Shown: piece after piece, positions 10,801 to 23,115 of the stretch
Layout of the letters: every line of letters starts with the position of its first letter
Numbering within the stretch: position 1 is the stretch's first letter
Assembly: GCA_037389465.1 (NCBI GenBank)
Contig: JAZARR010000212.1
Location: 1,258,001 to 1,322,000 of the forward strand
Length of the DNA stretch: 64,000 bases
Origin: Baylisascaris procyonis
Lineage: Eukaryota; Nematoda; Chromadorea; Rhabditida; Ascarididae
Direction of reading: 5' to 3'
Program-made: the position numbers and the translations under genes
Notes under the pieces: generated by a model
What the model was told of the DNA's origin: nothing
Seen by the model: only the letters and a program-made list of their open reading frames with translations
Database searches by the model: none

Positions 10801-13800
10801 CAGCAACCAACCGTTGTGCGAGCAAACGCTAACAAACACTGCACTTTATCAAGAGCGGCTGCCCACAACTAAAAACGCGGGGATTTTTAGATGCAATGGC
10901 AATCTTTTTGGCGGATCAGGATTCATTTCGTATGAAAATATTTTTGATGTGGGCAGTGACCAATTGACGAGGTTGTGCTTCATTGGCGATAAATAAGTGG
11001 ATCCATTAAAATTGCTGCAATCAACGAGCGTGGTCTTAGTGGTTGCCAACTTGTCGATATATTTCGATATAATTGTGCTTACTTCTACACTCTTACGTCC
11101 AAAATTATGATATCCTGTTTTATTGGATTACCTTAAAGAGCAAAAATGTATATTGTGTGAGACCGTCCAGCATGCGTCCCTAGCAACTACAAATTTTTTT
11201 CTTTTTCTCCTTAAGGTATTTCCATGTAAAAAGGTAATTTTTCTCTTTTCTCTCCAGAAAAGAAATCATGCATTCTTCTTGTTGAAGAATTTTTTCAATC
11301 CGAATGAAACCTTTGTCTGTTTAAAATAACTCCTGTGGTTGATGTGAGGTGCGGAGAATATTCTTAAGCGATTTTATTGATGCAATACTAGAATGGTCAT
11401 GTTTCGTTGCATCCCTTAGAAGTTATACTTAAAATTGAGATATATGTGCATTTTCTTGAGATGTAATGTATATTTTCTAAGTGATTATAGCTTCGATTGA
11501 AAGCGCTAAGATGACCAAAGGAATTGGATTGTGTTTATGCTGGTTACTTAGTTCTTTGTTCACCAAAGTTCGCTGCTCATTGCTTTACAGGAGCAGTCAC
11601 CTACGTAGTTCAACGCTTGCCAATCGCCTCAAGCATCTTATTCGGAAGAGCAAATTAATCTTTAATGACCACGTGAGAATTTTTAATTGCTGTTGATTTG
11701 ATGCTGTGTATATTCGTACTGTTATCGTTGGTGATGCAACGATGTTCACATAAGTGAGACGTGCAGCCCTTTTTTATGCTTAAACAGTGAGGCCGTGTTT
11801 ATCTGTAGACAAAATAGCTCCAACGACAGGCACTGAAATTGCGCTCTTTAAACATCAGATGCCATCTTTTAGGTAACTTTACCACAACAACATATCGCTT
11901 GGCCTCTTCAGGGAATGTGTTGCACTTGTCAAACTGTGGACGGCCATTGTTTGTATGCACAATGTTTCTTGGAAGGGAAGGTTATTGGCATCGACGATCC
12001 GAACAGAGAGAAGGAATGTGAAGAAAAAACTCGATTTTTGTGGAAGAAGCAAAGCAATTTTTGCTGACAAATGTATAGTTTTAGTCTGCACTGGCTCAGA
12101 GAATAGTACGAAATCCCGTAGGAAAATCCATCGAAGGTCCACAAAAATCCACCGAAGTTCTCATTTTGGTCAGGTCCAGGAAGCATAGGATAGGGGACCG
12201 ATTTTTCTCGTCTTTGGGAATGCCTTTCGGTGTTTTGAGAAAAGCCATGATTAAGAAACGTTTGCTATGGAAATTATGTGTTTAGTATCTAAAAAGTTTT
12301 TAGTGTTTTCGTTTTTCAATTTTAGTAATGAAATAAGAAAATTGACCGAAATGATATGCATTTTTCGACTCAGTAAGTTAAAAGCTTTGCAAAAATAGAA
12401 GCTAACAAGGCTTATGCCCCTGTCAAGTATAACGCTTGGAAAAAGTTTGGAAGGAATGTCAAATTCGAGATTACTTTGTGCTACAATTACGGAAGTATTT
12501 TTACTCCAAGCAGCTTCACTTTTTGAAGAGGTGAAGCAGTGCAGTGTAATCATCCTCAGAGCCAGAAATGAGTGCATCAGACGATATCCATATACATTGT
12601 TTTTTAATGAATGGAGTTGTTGTTTGCCTCTGAGCCATTCTATTGTCATGAGGTGATAAGTTGCTAGCAAGAACCTTGCATATGGCACTCGTGCAGGTTT
12701 ACGACTATGTACTCATTTTAAATCTCACACCTCTAGCCCTTCTGGGAACTAGTGGGAAAGAAGCTGCGCGCAAACACGTAGACAGAGCAACGAAGATAAA
12801 GTTGCGTTTTGTGATGCAGTGCAAAAGCGCGTGAGCTTCAACGCATGAAAGCTTTCGTTTGTGAAAGTTACGAAGGTCCACTTAGTGGCCAATTTGGGTG
12901 GTCTTTCTACACTGCACGTGTTTGGTTAAGATGCGTTAGGGGCAACGATTAACTATTAGGGGGTGAGGTTTGTTGAATCATTTTCAGTGGAGCTATATAA
13001 GCACTTCCATATTCTGCCATTTCCTTCTCCATAAAATAAAATTCGTACCGTTAAATCGTTCAAATAAAACCAACGTGAATTTGTTTTTATAGGTTTCTAT
13101 TGTTCCGCAAACTCTTTTCTTCCAGTAGTGCTAATTACTCATTTGATTTCGGAACATCATTCTTTTACCTCTCACTTGCCTTACTTATCGAGCAATTCAC
13201 TACCGCATTTCTTCGTCCTGTACACTGCCAGAAAATAATCACAAGTCTTTGGGCGTTTGTTTTGAAAAAAGGAAGTCGTTTTTCTCAGAAACATGACTGC
13301 ATCATGAAATCGTTAATTCTCTTTGAGGAAAATGACATCACTCACAATTGAATAAATTTTTCTTCATCAAGACTGAATTCAACATTTTTAAAAAGTTTTC
13401 ATCGTTTTGAAAATTTCTTATCATACCGGAAACATTCTTTATCGTTTCTGAAAGGTTTCGTTGAGAAAAGTCGAGTTCTTGTATGGGCAAAAGAAACGTG
13501 TGAACATGATAAAAGAAATGCATCCATCAGACTGTTATAAACTTCCTGTATGCAAGTAATAATTTTTCCCTCATAAAAAGCGATTCATGAATACTTCTTA
13601 CTACTCACCAAATTATATGATCAAATTTCTTTGGTTATACACTTTACGAGTTTCTTCCAATAACTCGAAAAACAGTTTTCATCGATCTTATCTCCAGTGA
13701 TTGATCTTATTGAGAGTGTAAGACTTCGCAATAAACAAACAGTGATTTACTTGTATAAATATTTCCAAAAGCAACTTGTGTATTGTACTTTGCTATGTTT

Positions 13801-14137
13801 TTACTAAGGCGATATAAGGTTTTCTGATGTCTTCGTTTATTGTTCGATACGAGGGAAATTTTAGGTGATGATCGCTCATTAAATGTGTTCATTGCAAACG
13901 AGGTTGACCTAATATTAGTAAGTTGTCATCAACTTCTGTGAGTTCCATACACCACTCAACTCAACGATCATTCTCATATGCTGTCTATTGAAATTGGTGA
14001 TCAAATGAGAAGGAAGCCAAGCAAAAAGCTCTAGTTTCAGGAATACTTTCAAACAGATCGCCGAATCAAAAGCTTTATGAAAACCGTGCTGCTTTCACTG
14101 ATAATGTCAGAACAGCTGAGAACACTTAAAATTGATC
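7895..14137. other. Gene-poor AT-rich stretch
   Basis: Many short ORFs occur on both strands, including a 140-codon plus ORF at 8056-8478 and a 145-codon minus ORF at 12251-12688. None shows a recognisable domain or a consistent exon structure. No RNA gene or clear repeat was seen. Confidence 0.4.
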
Positions 14138-15810
14138 TCAGCATGATTTAAAGCACAACAGAAAATCATAACAAACACTGTGGAGTGGTAATTCGACGCA
14201 CTGTTTCATCAAGGCTTTCTCAGTAGCAATACCGCAGTTACTGTCCTGTAAGCTTTTAAGATACTGCCTAATACGATAGTGTGCCAAACCAGAAGACAGA
14301 GGGCAGCAAGTGCCAGCTGCTGCTTTCTTCATCACGCCAAGGTATATGCTGTGCCGCTAACGAAATGTCTAGGTTAGATCCTACGTTTGCGTTAACAACC
14401 TGGACACCTTGCAGTCAGAACGTACGACAGGACAAGTAGCTCACCACCTTTACATTGGTTTTATAAGAGGATGATTATTCGGTGCCTCCATACTTGCAAG
14501 CTCTTAGTTGTGAAGTCTAGTGGCGACCCTCTGAGAGCGACGCACTGCGAGTACCACATTCTAGACTCGTGCATACGTAGTGCTAAGGACTGCGGTGAAG
14601 GACACTTAAGGATTCTATGGATTTGTCGTTCACACTGCCTCGCTGTTGTTCTGCTCCTCGATCTGCTGTGAATGAAGCAACCCAATGGCTGCAAAAGCAC
14701 CGTGTGACATGACACCATTAAGTGTCACAGCAACTTTCAATTGGCAAATGTCGCAAAGTCAGTTGATGGCGCCGAGTCGGTCAGTTTTCTAGATGAGTCA
14801 GCAACCTCAAATCAGAAAGCATTTGTCTAAAGATGAATACTGACCCTTAAAAAGCGCACTGCATGGTATGAAAGCAATCAAAAAATTCCCATCTTGGATT
14901 TAACTGCCTGCAGGAATCAACTTCCCTTTTAACCTTTTCAGGCTTACAATGATTATCTCGATGAGCGCTTCCTAACGCAAAAGCATATCTGGATCTAATG
15001 AAAATGAGTGCGGCTGCCTGTCGTATCGCGTCTGTCTTTCCATTTACAGCGTCTAGCTCATTATACCATCAAAGCAAAATCCAGCAAAAACTATTGCTGC
15101 GAATAGCCATGCCTTCAGCGTCAGAAATAATCCCTCATGGAACTCTAGGCCCTCTCCAGAATTACAGTTTGAGAATACCTCAGAAACATATTTGCTCCTC
15201 CTGGTCAAGAAAATTATTGCCGCGGTGTCCGCCGAAATCGTAAAGATAATCACTAGACATCTTGTTCATTAAGTCCTCGCTCAGTAACTTGTTCGACAGT
15301 ATTCACCTCCTCGAAAATTTCCGAAAGCAGTTTCCGAACTTGGCTTAGAGATGTTATTCCTGATTCAGTGCTTCCACTAGTCTTGTTTTGAAATTTTTCA
15401 AGCGATCGTTTCGGTATAGATAATGAAAGGAACTTGATGTAACTGTCTTTACACATGATTTTCAAAACATTCTTTTGTCTCAGAGTTAAGTACTTCCGTA
15501 TGGCAGCGAGTCATTGCGTTGATATTTTCTATAATATGAGATTGCGTATGACTGATTTTCGCCTTATCTCAGATGTGCTATTAAAGCAATTGTTGACTTC
15601 TTCATTTGAGGTCACCCCTCGAACGTCTGGTTGTTGTTGTTCCGCAGATTGGCATTGCATATTTCCATAGTTGCCCTGAGGCGTTCCTTAGTGAGTACAG
15701 CTCGACCAATCCAATTAGCATGGCTGTGCATGGGATAGCCTGCCAATGAGTTCACTCTCACAGGCGATGCAACAATTGATCCGAAATTTTCAACTTTTCA
15801 ACAAATAATC
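14138..15810 (-). pseudogene. Decayed coding remnant in alternating frames
   Basis: Successive protein-like stretches lie on the minus strand but in shifting frames. They are: about 15800-15635 (SIVASPVRVNSLAGYP, WIGRAVLTKERLRATMEIC); about 15640-15540 (VTSNEEVNNCFNSTSE); 15525-15450 (RCHTEVLNSETKECFENH); 15465-15253 (a helical segment SLSQVRKLLSEIFEEVNT); 15253-15053 (one hydrophobic segment WLFAAIVFAGFCF); about 15050-14870 (DAVNGKTDAIRQAA); 14718-14510 (HESRMWYSQCVALRG); and 14335-14138 (EKALMKQCVELPL). Few plausible splice sites separate them, so a degenerate gene or transposon is more likely than an intact multi-exon gene. I do not recognise the family, and chance ORFs remain possible. 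Confidence 0.28.
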
Positions 15811-18800
15811 TTCAATTCTGCATTCAATTCAGTACCAAAACTTACATAGTGGCGCTCAGCTAAAAACATAATAAAATACTATGCTTTTAGGGTTGCGTCA
15901 AGCATATATACTGTCGCTTTCTTCAGTACATAATTCTTTGTCATAAGTGCCGCTTAAATGACACGAAATTTCCAAGTTGCATGCAAAGTTTTCTTACGAA
16001 GGAAATTCTTCTCTGATTAAAGAGGGATAAAAAGATTCTTAGAAAAGGCCTAAAGGTTTCAATGTGCAATGTGAAAGTCTCGCAAAGTATGAAGAAAAGC
16101 ACGTAACTTGTTGCAAAACCTGTCTCAGGATATTTGCTTTGCATTCTTTGGAATACTGTCATGCTCAGTTCGATCTTATTTTTCCGTTCTAAGATTGTAA
16201 AAGACTTCTTCTGACATTCCCACTGAAGTTATGTTTATATTCACACAATCAAAAGAGATTAGATGGTTTGTAGCTTGCACGCTAAATTTGTGGACTTAAC
16301 AATGTGTCCAACAGTTTACAGTTCAGAGCTGTCCGGATAAGGGGTCAACTAGCGGAAAGAGTAGTTGAAGATGATGAATCATCTATTTGCGTCCTTTAAT
16401 CTGCAATCCGTCTGCACATATCGCACTCTGCTGCACTGTATTTCGATCTCAAATAATGATCTCGTTTTATGAATGTGTTTTCATAATGTGTCGCTTTTGA
16501 TTGCTGCTATATTTATACATATAAATGTGGTTTCTTTCACTAACCTTTTTATTCCTGTATTGCTGCAGTTTTCTGTGTTCCCTCTGAATAGAGAGTTTGC
16601 AATGACAGTAGGCGAGTTACAACACAAAAAGGTCAGCTTCGAAATTTCTTCGCTTGAATTTCACTACTAAAGGGCACAATGTTAAAAATTGGAAAAGATT
16701 TATCAAAAACTACGATATCTTAACTTTCGATCGAAAAAGACCAACTCTCTGTGAAGATGAAAATGACGAAAAATCTTCACTCCTATCTTAAATCACATCC
16801 AAAAAAAGTGCAAGTCTAATTACATCCACAAGTATGCCTGGAAAACATGCCGATCGCCATGTGCTGCTTCAGACTCTTCAGAAAGCGATGCTATAACTTG
16901 AAGGTTCGGGAGTGAATAACAGTATCATTTATCCGGGGACTCTTGCAGTACCCTATAATGTGTTATATGAAATCTTATTCGAACAAGCCCTACGAAAATT
17001 GCTAGATCCCTTCACTGCTTTGTAGCTATCGTAACTAATCGAAATTGCGTGGCAAACCGAAAAGTTTCGCTTGCGATCAAAATTCGATTGAAACCAAAAG
17101 TGTTACAGAAATATCGGTCGATTCAGACCGAAGAGATTTGGTGAAAACCGTATCTCTTTGCAACCCAAAAAATCGATGGAAGCCGAAATCGAAATTCAGT
17201 CCATAAAAACTGAATGCAATTTCAATTTTCTACCGCAGTTCGGTTGGTTAGCTAATATGACTACATCTTTGTGTACGTGTGAGATTGTAATGGCGCATTG
17301 CATAGGCTGTGAAGGAATGCGATGTACCGTTTCGATGAAAGCGAAGGCTCCATCCCTCTGATCTCGGAGTGGGGCATCTGCAATTCTCACTCGCACCCCA
17401 CTGCGTTGGGGATTTAGGCATTTTGAGAGAGCCAAGCCGCCTTCTAAAATCTATCGTCCCTCCCCCCCCCCCTCCCTACCCACCGCACTCCCACGTCTCC
17501 CCAACAGCACACATCTGCGTCACCTAATCCCCTCAATTTGAGCCCGCGAAGTTTGCAATTACTGCGCACACAATTAGCATTCGCTCGTTTCTGTGCCTCT
17601 CACTCGGCCACCTCTACTCTTGTCGTCTGCTAAACCAATTTCGCTTTTATCTTTGTACCTATTAACCGGGTAGTCGCCAAAGTCTATGCGGCATTTTTCG
17701 TCCCAGTGAATCCTTTATGGTTTTTTTGGCATGCGGAAGGTGAGGGATTATCATGGCCTAAAATAATAAAACTAGTGATGGGAAGGAAGTTATGGAACTG
17801 TAAAATTCGTGCCATATTCTTTCCACCTGAAATAGACTTATTCATTTATTTATTCTTTCATTCAGTACTCATTTATTATCTTTCGCTTCAGCTGCTGCAC
17901 AATTTGGTAAAATGTTGTAGTTCATAAGGTGCCGTTGTGTGTATTTTGCTCTGATTATGTATCGAGGAGGGGACAAGAGATTCGGAGCTTTTGAGAGTGG
18001 TATCTTTTCGAAATTGTTTTGTACAAATCGCCTCCAGCATCTGCGAAAGAATACGTGCGTGAGACGTGTCCATCTTGTTATCGCAACAGTTTATCGACTG
18101 CAAGCGGCGCTTTATTCCCCATTTCAAAGAAATTCGTCACTCTTTTCGCTTTTCGTTTTCCTCAAAAACCATGTTCGCCCGCATGTGGTGTGATGCACAT
18201 CAATGCAGCGTTGTGTCTATTCATCTAAAGAATTTGATAGTCGCAAACAGAAGGTATTATTCTCGATTTGTCTCATAGCGATTCTCGAATTCTGATATCC
18301 TTGTTCCTTTCTACGCTATTCCTTGTTTTATCCCCACAAACCACGTTTCGATGATCATAGGCGGGAATCTTTGCTTCCCACTCTTCCTGCTCTTTATTTT
18401 GAAATTCAGACTAGCTTATGGTCACATTACACTCTCCTTTCTTTTCATCCCCGACAATGTTTCATTCTCGGAAAAAACTCGCTTCCTTCACAACACCAAA
18501 GCACTTGACATGTTTTGTGAGAGTATTTATCAAATTGTACACGTTTCAGAGCAGTGTTGATGCTCAGCATTTCTCTTTCCAGAGGGAATTTCAGTGTTTT
18601 CTAAATTCTTTTTCTTCGCCCATGTCTATTGGCAGTAGACTGATTTTGAAGATGAATCGCAGTGAGAGCGACGAATGATGGGTCCCCACCCATGACCGAT
18701 TGCACTTTCAACTCATTACCAAACATTCATCACCTCTTTCTCACGTTTATTCATGGGAATTATTAGCAACAGAAATTAAATCATTAGATTTCTGATGAAA

Positions 18801-21800
18801 CAATTTCGATGATAAAGGAGATTCAAGGTAACATATAAAAAGTCGCTATTGGTGGCGGTTATGAAAAGTGTTTTGAAGACCTCTGTTTAAAGCGAAAATA
18901 ATGCTATTAATGACATTCTTGTCTTTTGCAGTGAACGGGCTCTGAGTACTTCCAAAGGAGTACCTCTGCACTGAATTCTGCAGTTTTCAAATATAGCAGC
19001 GTTCTTCACCTTAAGTTTCTAACCTTGTTTCTTAGAAACAAATAGGTTGCATATCCAATATGACAAGATATAATATCTATTTTTGCTGAGCAACTGAATA
19101 TATGAAAAAAATGACCTCCCCAGACCCATTTAGTGATATGAGAAGGTTGCCACCGAAACCTGAATTTTGATCATTTTCTGATTTTTTCAATAAATACGTG
19201 GTTTTTAATTACTAAAGTACCAACTACTTCATTAGAATTTCATTGATAGCCATCTGCAACAATATTTTCACTTTTGCAATTTAAGTAAACGAGTAAAAAA
19301 GATTTATGGTTTCGAAAAAATTTCTTATCTTATTCTGATTGTCACCATATAATGCTCTAGGGAAAAACCGAATTTCTTTGTTCAAATGGTATCAAATTCG
19401 GACAGATTTTTTTCCGGAAAAGCTCGAGCTAATTATGCCTGCAACGCTTCACGAGAAATCCAAAAAAGTCGGTTTCTAAAAACGTGTGTCTGATTGCCTG
19501 TTGTTGAGGAACACCAATGCTAGTGTTAACAGTTTGCAAACGTTCAAAATTTATTTTTTCCGAATTCTCATCATCTGAAACGGTGAAATTTGTTGGTGAT
19601 TTGTGCAATTGCGAAGGATTATCTATGCCAACACCATCGGCATTGTAAAGAATTCGAATGTTTTCAGTGGTATTATTTCTAGCAATTTTATGCTCGAAAA
19701 CACAGCTGGTGAAGTTTAGAAGCGTTCGAAATCTGAACAAAACGGTCCACTCGGCGAGATTTATTTTTCACTTCGAAGCACTGAAGGAGTCCGTGTAACG
19801 ATATCGTAAATTTCATTGCATTCGTTGAGGACACCGAGTGCAAAAAAAAAAATCCACATGCAGAACTCGAGTTTGATAGATTCAATTAAGGGGGAATTTT
19901 ATTACTTATAAAACAATGGAGTCGAGCACTACGAGGATTGTTCGAGAACCGTTGAGCAAATGGGTTTGAGTCTAGAAATATAGGCATAAAGAATGCGGTA
20001 AGACATTGCGCTATCCTTTTATACAAAACAACACAAAAACAAAGATAGTTCCAAATGTATCGAGTTTTTTTTTCGCTTTTTGCTGGGATTTTCAAATTTG
20101 TAAAAGCCGTCGAAAAGCAAATTCATTCATTTAATTGACGATGGATATTTTGGTAATCTGTTGAATATAAGCGTTCTAAGATACACTCGAGTTCTAGATT
20201 TTCGCTCATTTTGGACTATTTAAGCTTATGCGTAATCCTACCGCTAATCCAGTAGTGAAATTTCCGGCTACAAGACGTTTATCGCTCGAATCAATCAACC
20301 ATCGAATAAAAATGAGCTAATCGTTCGCCGGGATATAGAAACTACTCGATATTTATCCTGGAACTTGGACATTTCCTATCGTAAATAATTTTTGAATTAG
20401 ATGCTCTGAATCTTCATTTATTGCTTATAGCCCAGCTATTTACATTATTTTCAATGCGAAAAATGTTCAACACTGATATGGCGCTATTGTACCACAAGCT
20501 TTTATCAACTTCTTTGTTGGAACTCACTGCTTCTTATATCTATTATTCCAAGTTGTTCTCTCTCATATATTGTTCCGTTGTACCTGAGGAACTAAGAGAA
20601 TGTGTTTATGTGAATGATGAATCATAAAATGGATTTAGTGGGGGTTTGCTTCTCCAAATTCTTTCTCTCTTTCTCTATTTTTCCATTTTTATTGCAGTCT
20701 CTCCTCCTCTCTTTAGTAACTTAAACGTTGCAAAGAGATCTCTTTGTGGACTATCATGTAGTCTTTTGCCATTAATCTAGTTATTACCAAATTGCTAGCG
20801 GACTCATCGAATTGATTTCGAGATCATCTTCATCTCGATTACAGCCCAATATCATCTCGGTTACTACCTGCCCAAGATGAAACTTTAGAATCGTTGTAAA
20901 ACGTTTATAACCTGAAAAGTGTTACCTTCGAGCCATTATGATTAATAATATGTTATAGCTCAATAAGGATGATTGTGGTTATGCCTCATGCTCCGAGACA
21001 TGTTCCTTATAAATACTTTTCGTATAAAATGCGCTACAGTGGTTCACATGTGCTAGTTAATGAAAGTGGCAATAACTCATTAGATGGTAGAAAAAATTCA
21101 ACACCTTCAATCGTTGGAAATTCGTGCATCTGACAGCAATGTTCTATCATTTATCCTCCACTGAACGAAATTGTCCTCACATTAGATATGCGTCACCTCC
21201 ATTCTTCCTCTCCTTTCACATTAAAAGGCTTCGATACCCTTCCTATTCTATACGCTATTTCATACCCTTTATTGATTATGATTCCCATTCGCAAACGAAA
21301 TCCTTTTGGAGGGATGATATTGGGAGATCCTCTGTTTGCTTGAAAATTATTCAGCGTTAAACATTTTCGAACATGAGAAAAATGTAGCACTACGAATAAT
21401 TGGTGCATATAGTGCAGCATTTCTGCATTTGTTGTTGCATGTTCCTAAAAATGTCATTCGTGTGTGTTTAAATTTATTTCGATTGCCAGTGAATGTGCTT
21501 CCATTAAATGTGTGTGTATATTGCTTGCACACATCCACATGACTGTGCACCAACCATTTACGAGTGCAGAATTGCAAATATACTGCAAGAATCGTTTAAG
21601 AGAGTGCTGAAATTATACTCTTTCAGGAATATCAGCTGAACAATTCGATTATCGCTGCGTCTTCTAAATATTTTCCCACTCTGAAGTTCTGAAAATCACA
21701 GATGATTTTAGGGGCACATTCAGATTAGTGCTTCTTTCAAGAATTTATTATTGCATTAGGGAATGCTATGATATTGTCACACATATCTTCCTACGATAAG

Positions 21801-22924
21801 TAGAACGAGCAACAAAGATGTTATTCCACCTAATTTAACTTCTGGCACAATAAGAATATTACTGTGAATGGAGATTTCTTGTTAGTTATTGTAATAAAAA
21901 GATTATAATGAGCCATTCGTTTGGGTGTTTTATTGATTCGTTTATTTATACGTAAGTACGAGAAAAGTGCAGAATAAACGATTGTAAATTAAACATAAAA
22001 TTGAAATTAACAAGCGAAAGAGCGATAACTCGGCGACTTTAAGATGAGATTTAAAATATAGAGGATAAGTAAAATTTGATTGCAAATAGCACTTCCAACA
22101 AAATGAAGTTAACTCCATTCGTCTCCCGTAACCTTTAATTAACTTTTTTTTTGCATAATAATTCCTTTGCAGAACGGATCATTTTCAGGCAAATGGTATA
22201 ATTTTTAAAAGAATAGTGAATGGATAACGTGTGTGAATTTGATAATTGCTTGAAGAAAAATATTTGTCTAGAATTATTTTTTGTATCTCTTTTCACCAAC
22301 TTCGCTATTTTCTTTCAATTATACCGGTTGCTTTCTATTTATTTCAGCTATATTCCAGTTATATAGACAGTTATACTGCTAATGTTGTCGATTACGTTGT
22401 TGGCTGCTTTCACAATCCCACAGATTTTTATTGCTCACTAAAGAGTCAGTCAACTTTTCGACTTTGGAAAGTGAAAATAAACCCTTCAAATTTGATCTTC
22501 AGTCTCGAGCTCATTTAAATTCCATCCTAATATGAAATTTATCAGTTATGAAAGATCTATTACTCGATCAAACGTTTCTTTTTGGTTAGTCAGACAAGTG
22601 GGAAGCAGCGTCTCAGGAAACACCATTCATCCTTAGTGGTTTAAAGAGCTTGCTGCTCCACAATTTACAGTGCTTTTGAGGTGAGAAAAAACATCGACAT
22701 TAATTCTTTTTTACCCATTACACTATGCATTCATCTATTAAATTTATTACCCTTCTTTTCCCTTCAGGGAAAAGTCGCATCTTCGATGTGTTGCTTCTAT
22801 TTCGTAGTAATCGGAGGGATTTGTTTTGGTTTTTAGGGTGCAAATTCCCTATGAATAATCGTGATTTCAAAAAACTTTTCGAGTTAATTTCATCGAAGGA
22901 CGATTTTACAGGCCAGCATATAGA
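15811..22924. other. Gene-poor stretch with C-rich tract
   Basis: The sequence is AT-rich except for a pyrimidine-rich block at about 17440-17520, which includes a C run starting at 17462. A short inverted repeat AGTGGGG/CCCCACT lies at 17368-17374 and 17396-17402. A 104-codon minus ORF at 19429-19740 (NNTTENIRILYNADGVG) is protein-like but unrecognised. No gene is supported. Confidence 0.35.
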
Positions 22925-23115
22925 CCTAGAATTATTTGCTGGTTGAGGTGTATTGTTGCGTTGCTGTGCGCGGCTAGGGGCCGTATGAATGAGGGGGCCG
23001 GCCGATCGTTGCTGCTCACAGCCGCAAATATTGCGCGCATGAGATGGGCTGTTCTCGCAAGCCGAATTGTGTTGCAGAGAGGCTGCGCGCGCGTCTCTCG
23101 TTTTTGTTGACAACT
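22925..23115. promoter_or_regulatory. CpG-rich island
   Basis: Against an AT-rich background this segment is unusually rich in CG dinucleotides (GTGCGCGGC, GGGGGCCGGCCGATCG, ATTGCGCGC, CTGCGCGCGCG). It could be a promoter, a non-coding first exon, or an old coding or transposon piece. A minus ORF (22718-23194) crosses it without a recognisable domain. The assignment as regulatory is an inference. Confidence 0.25.
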
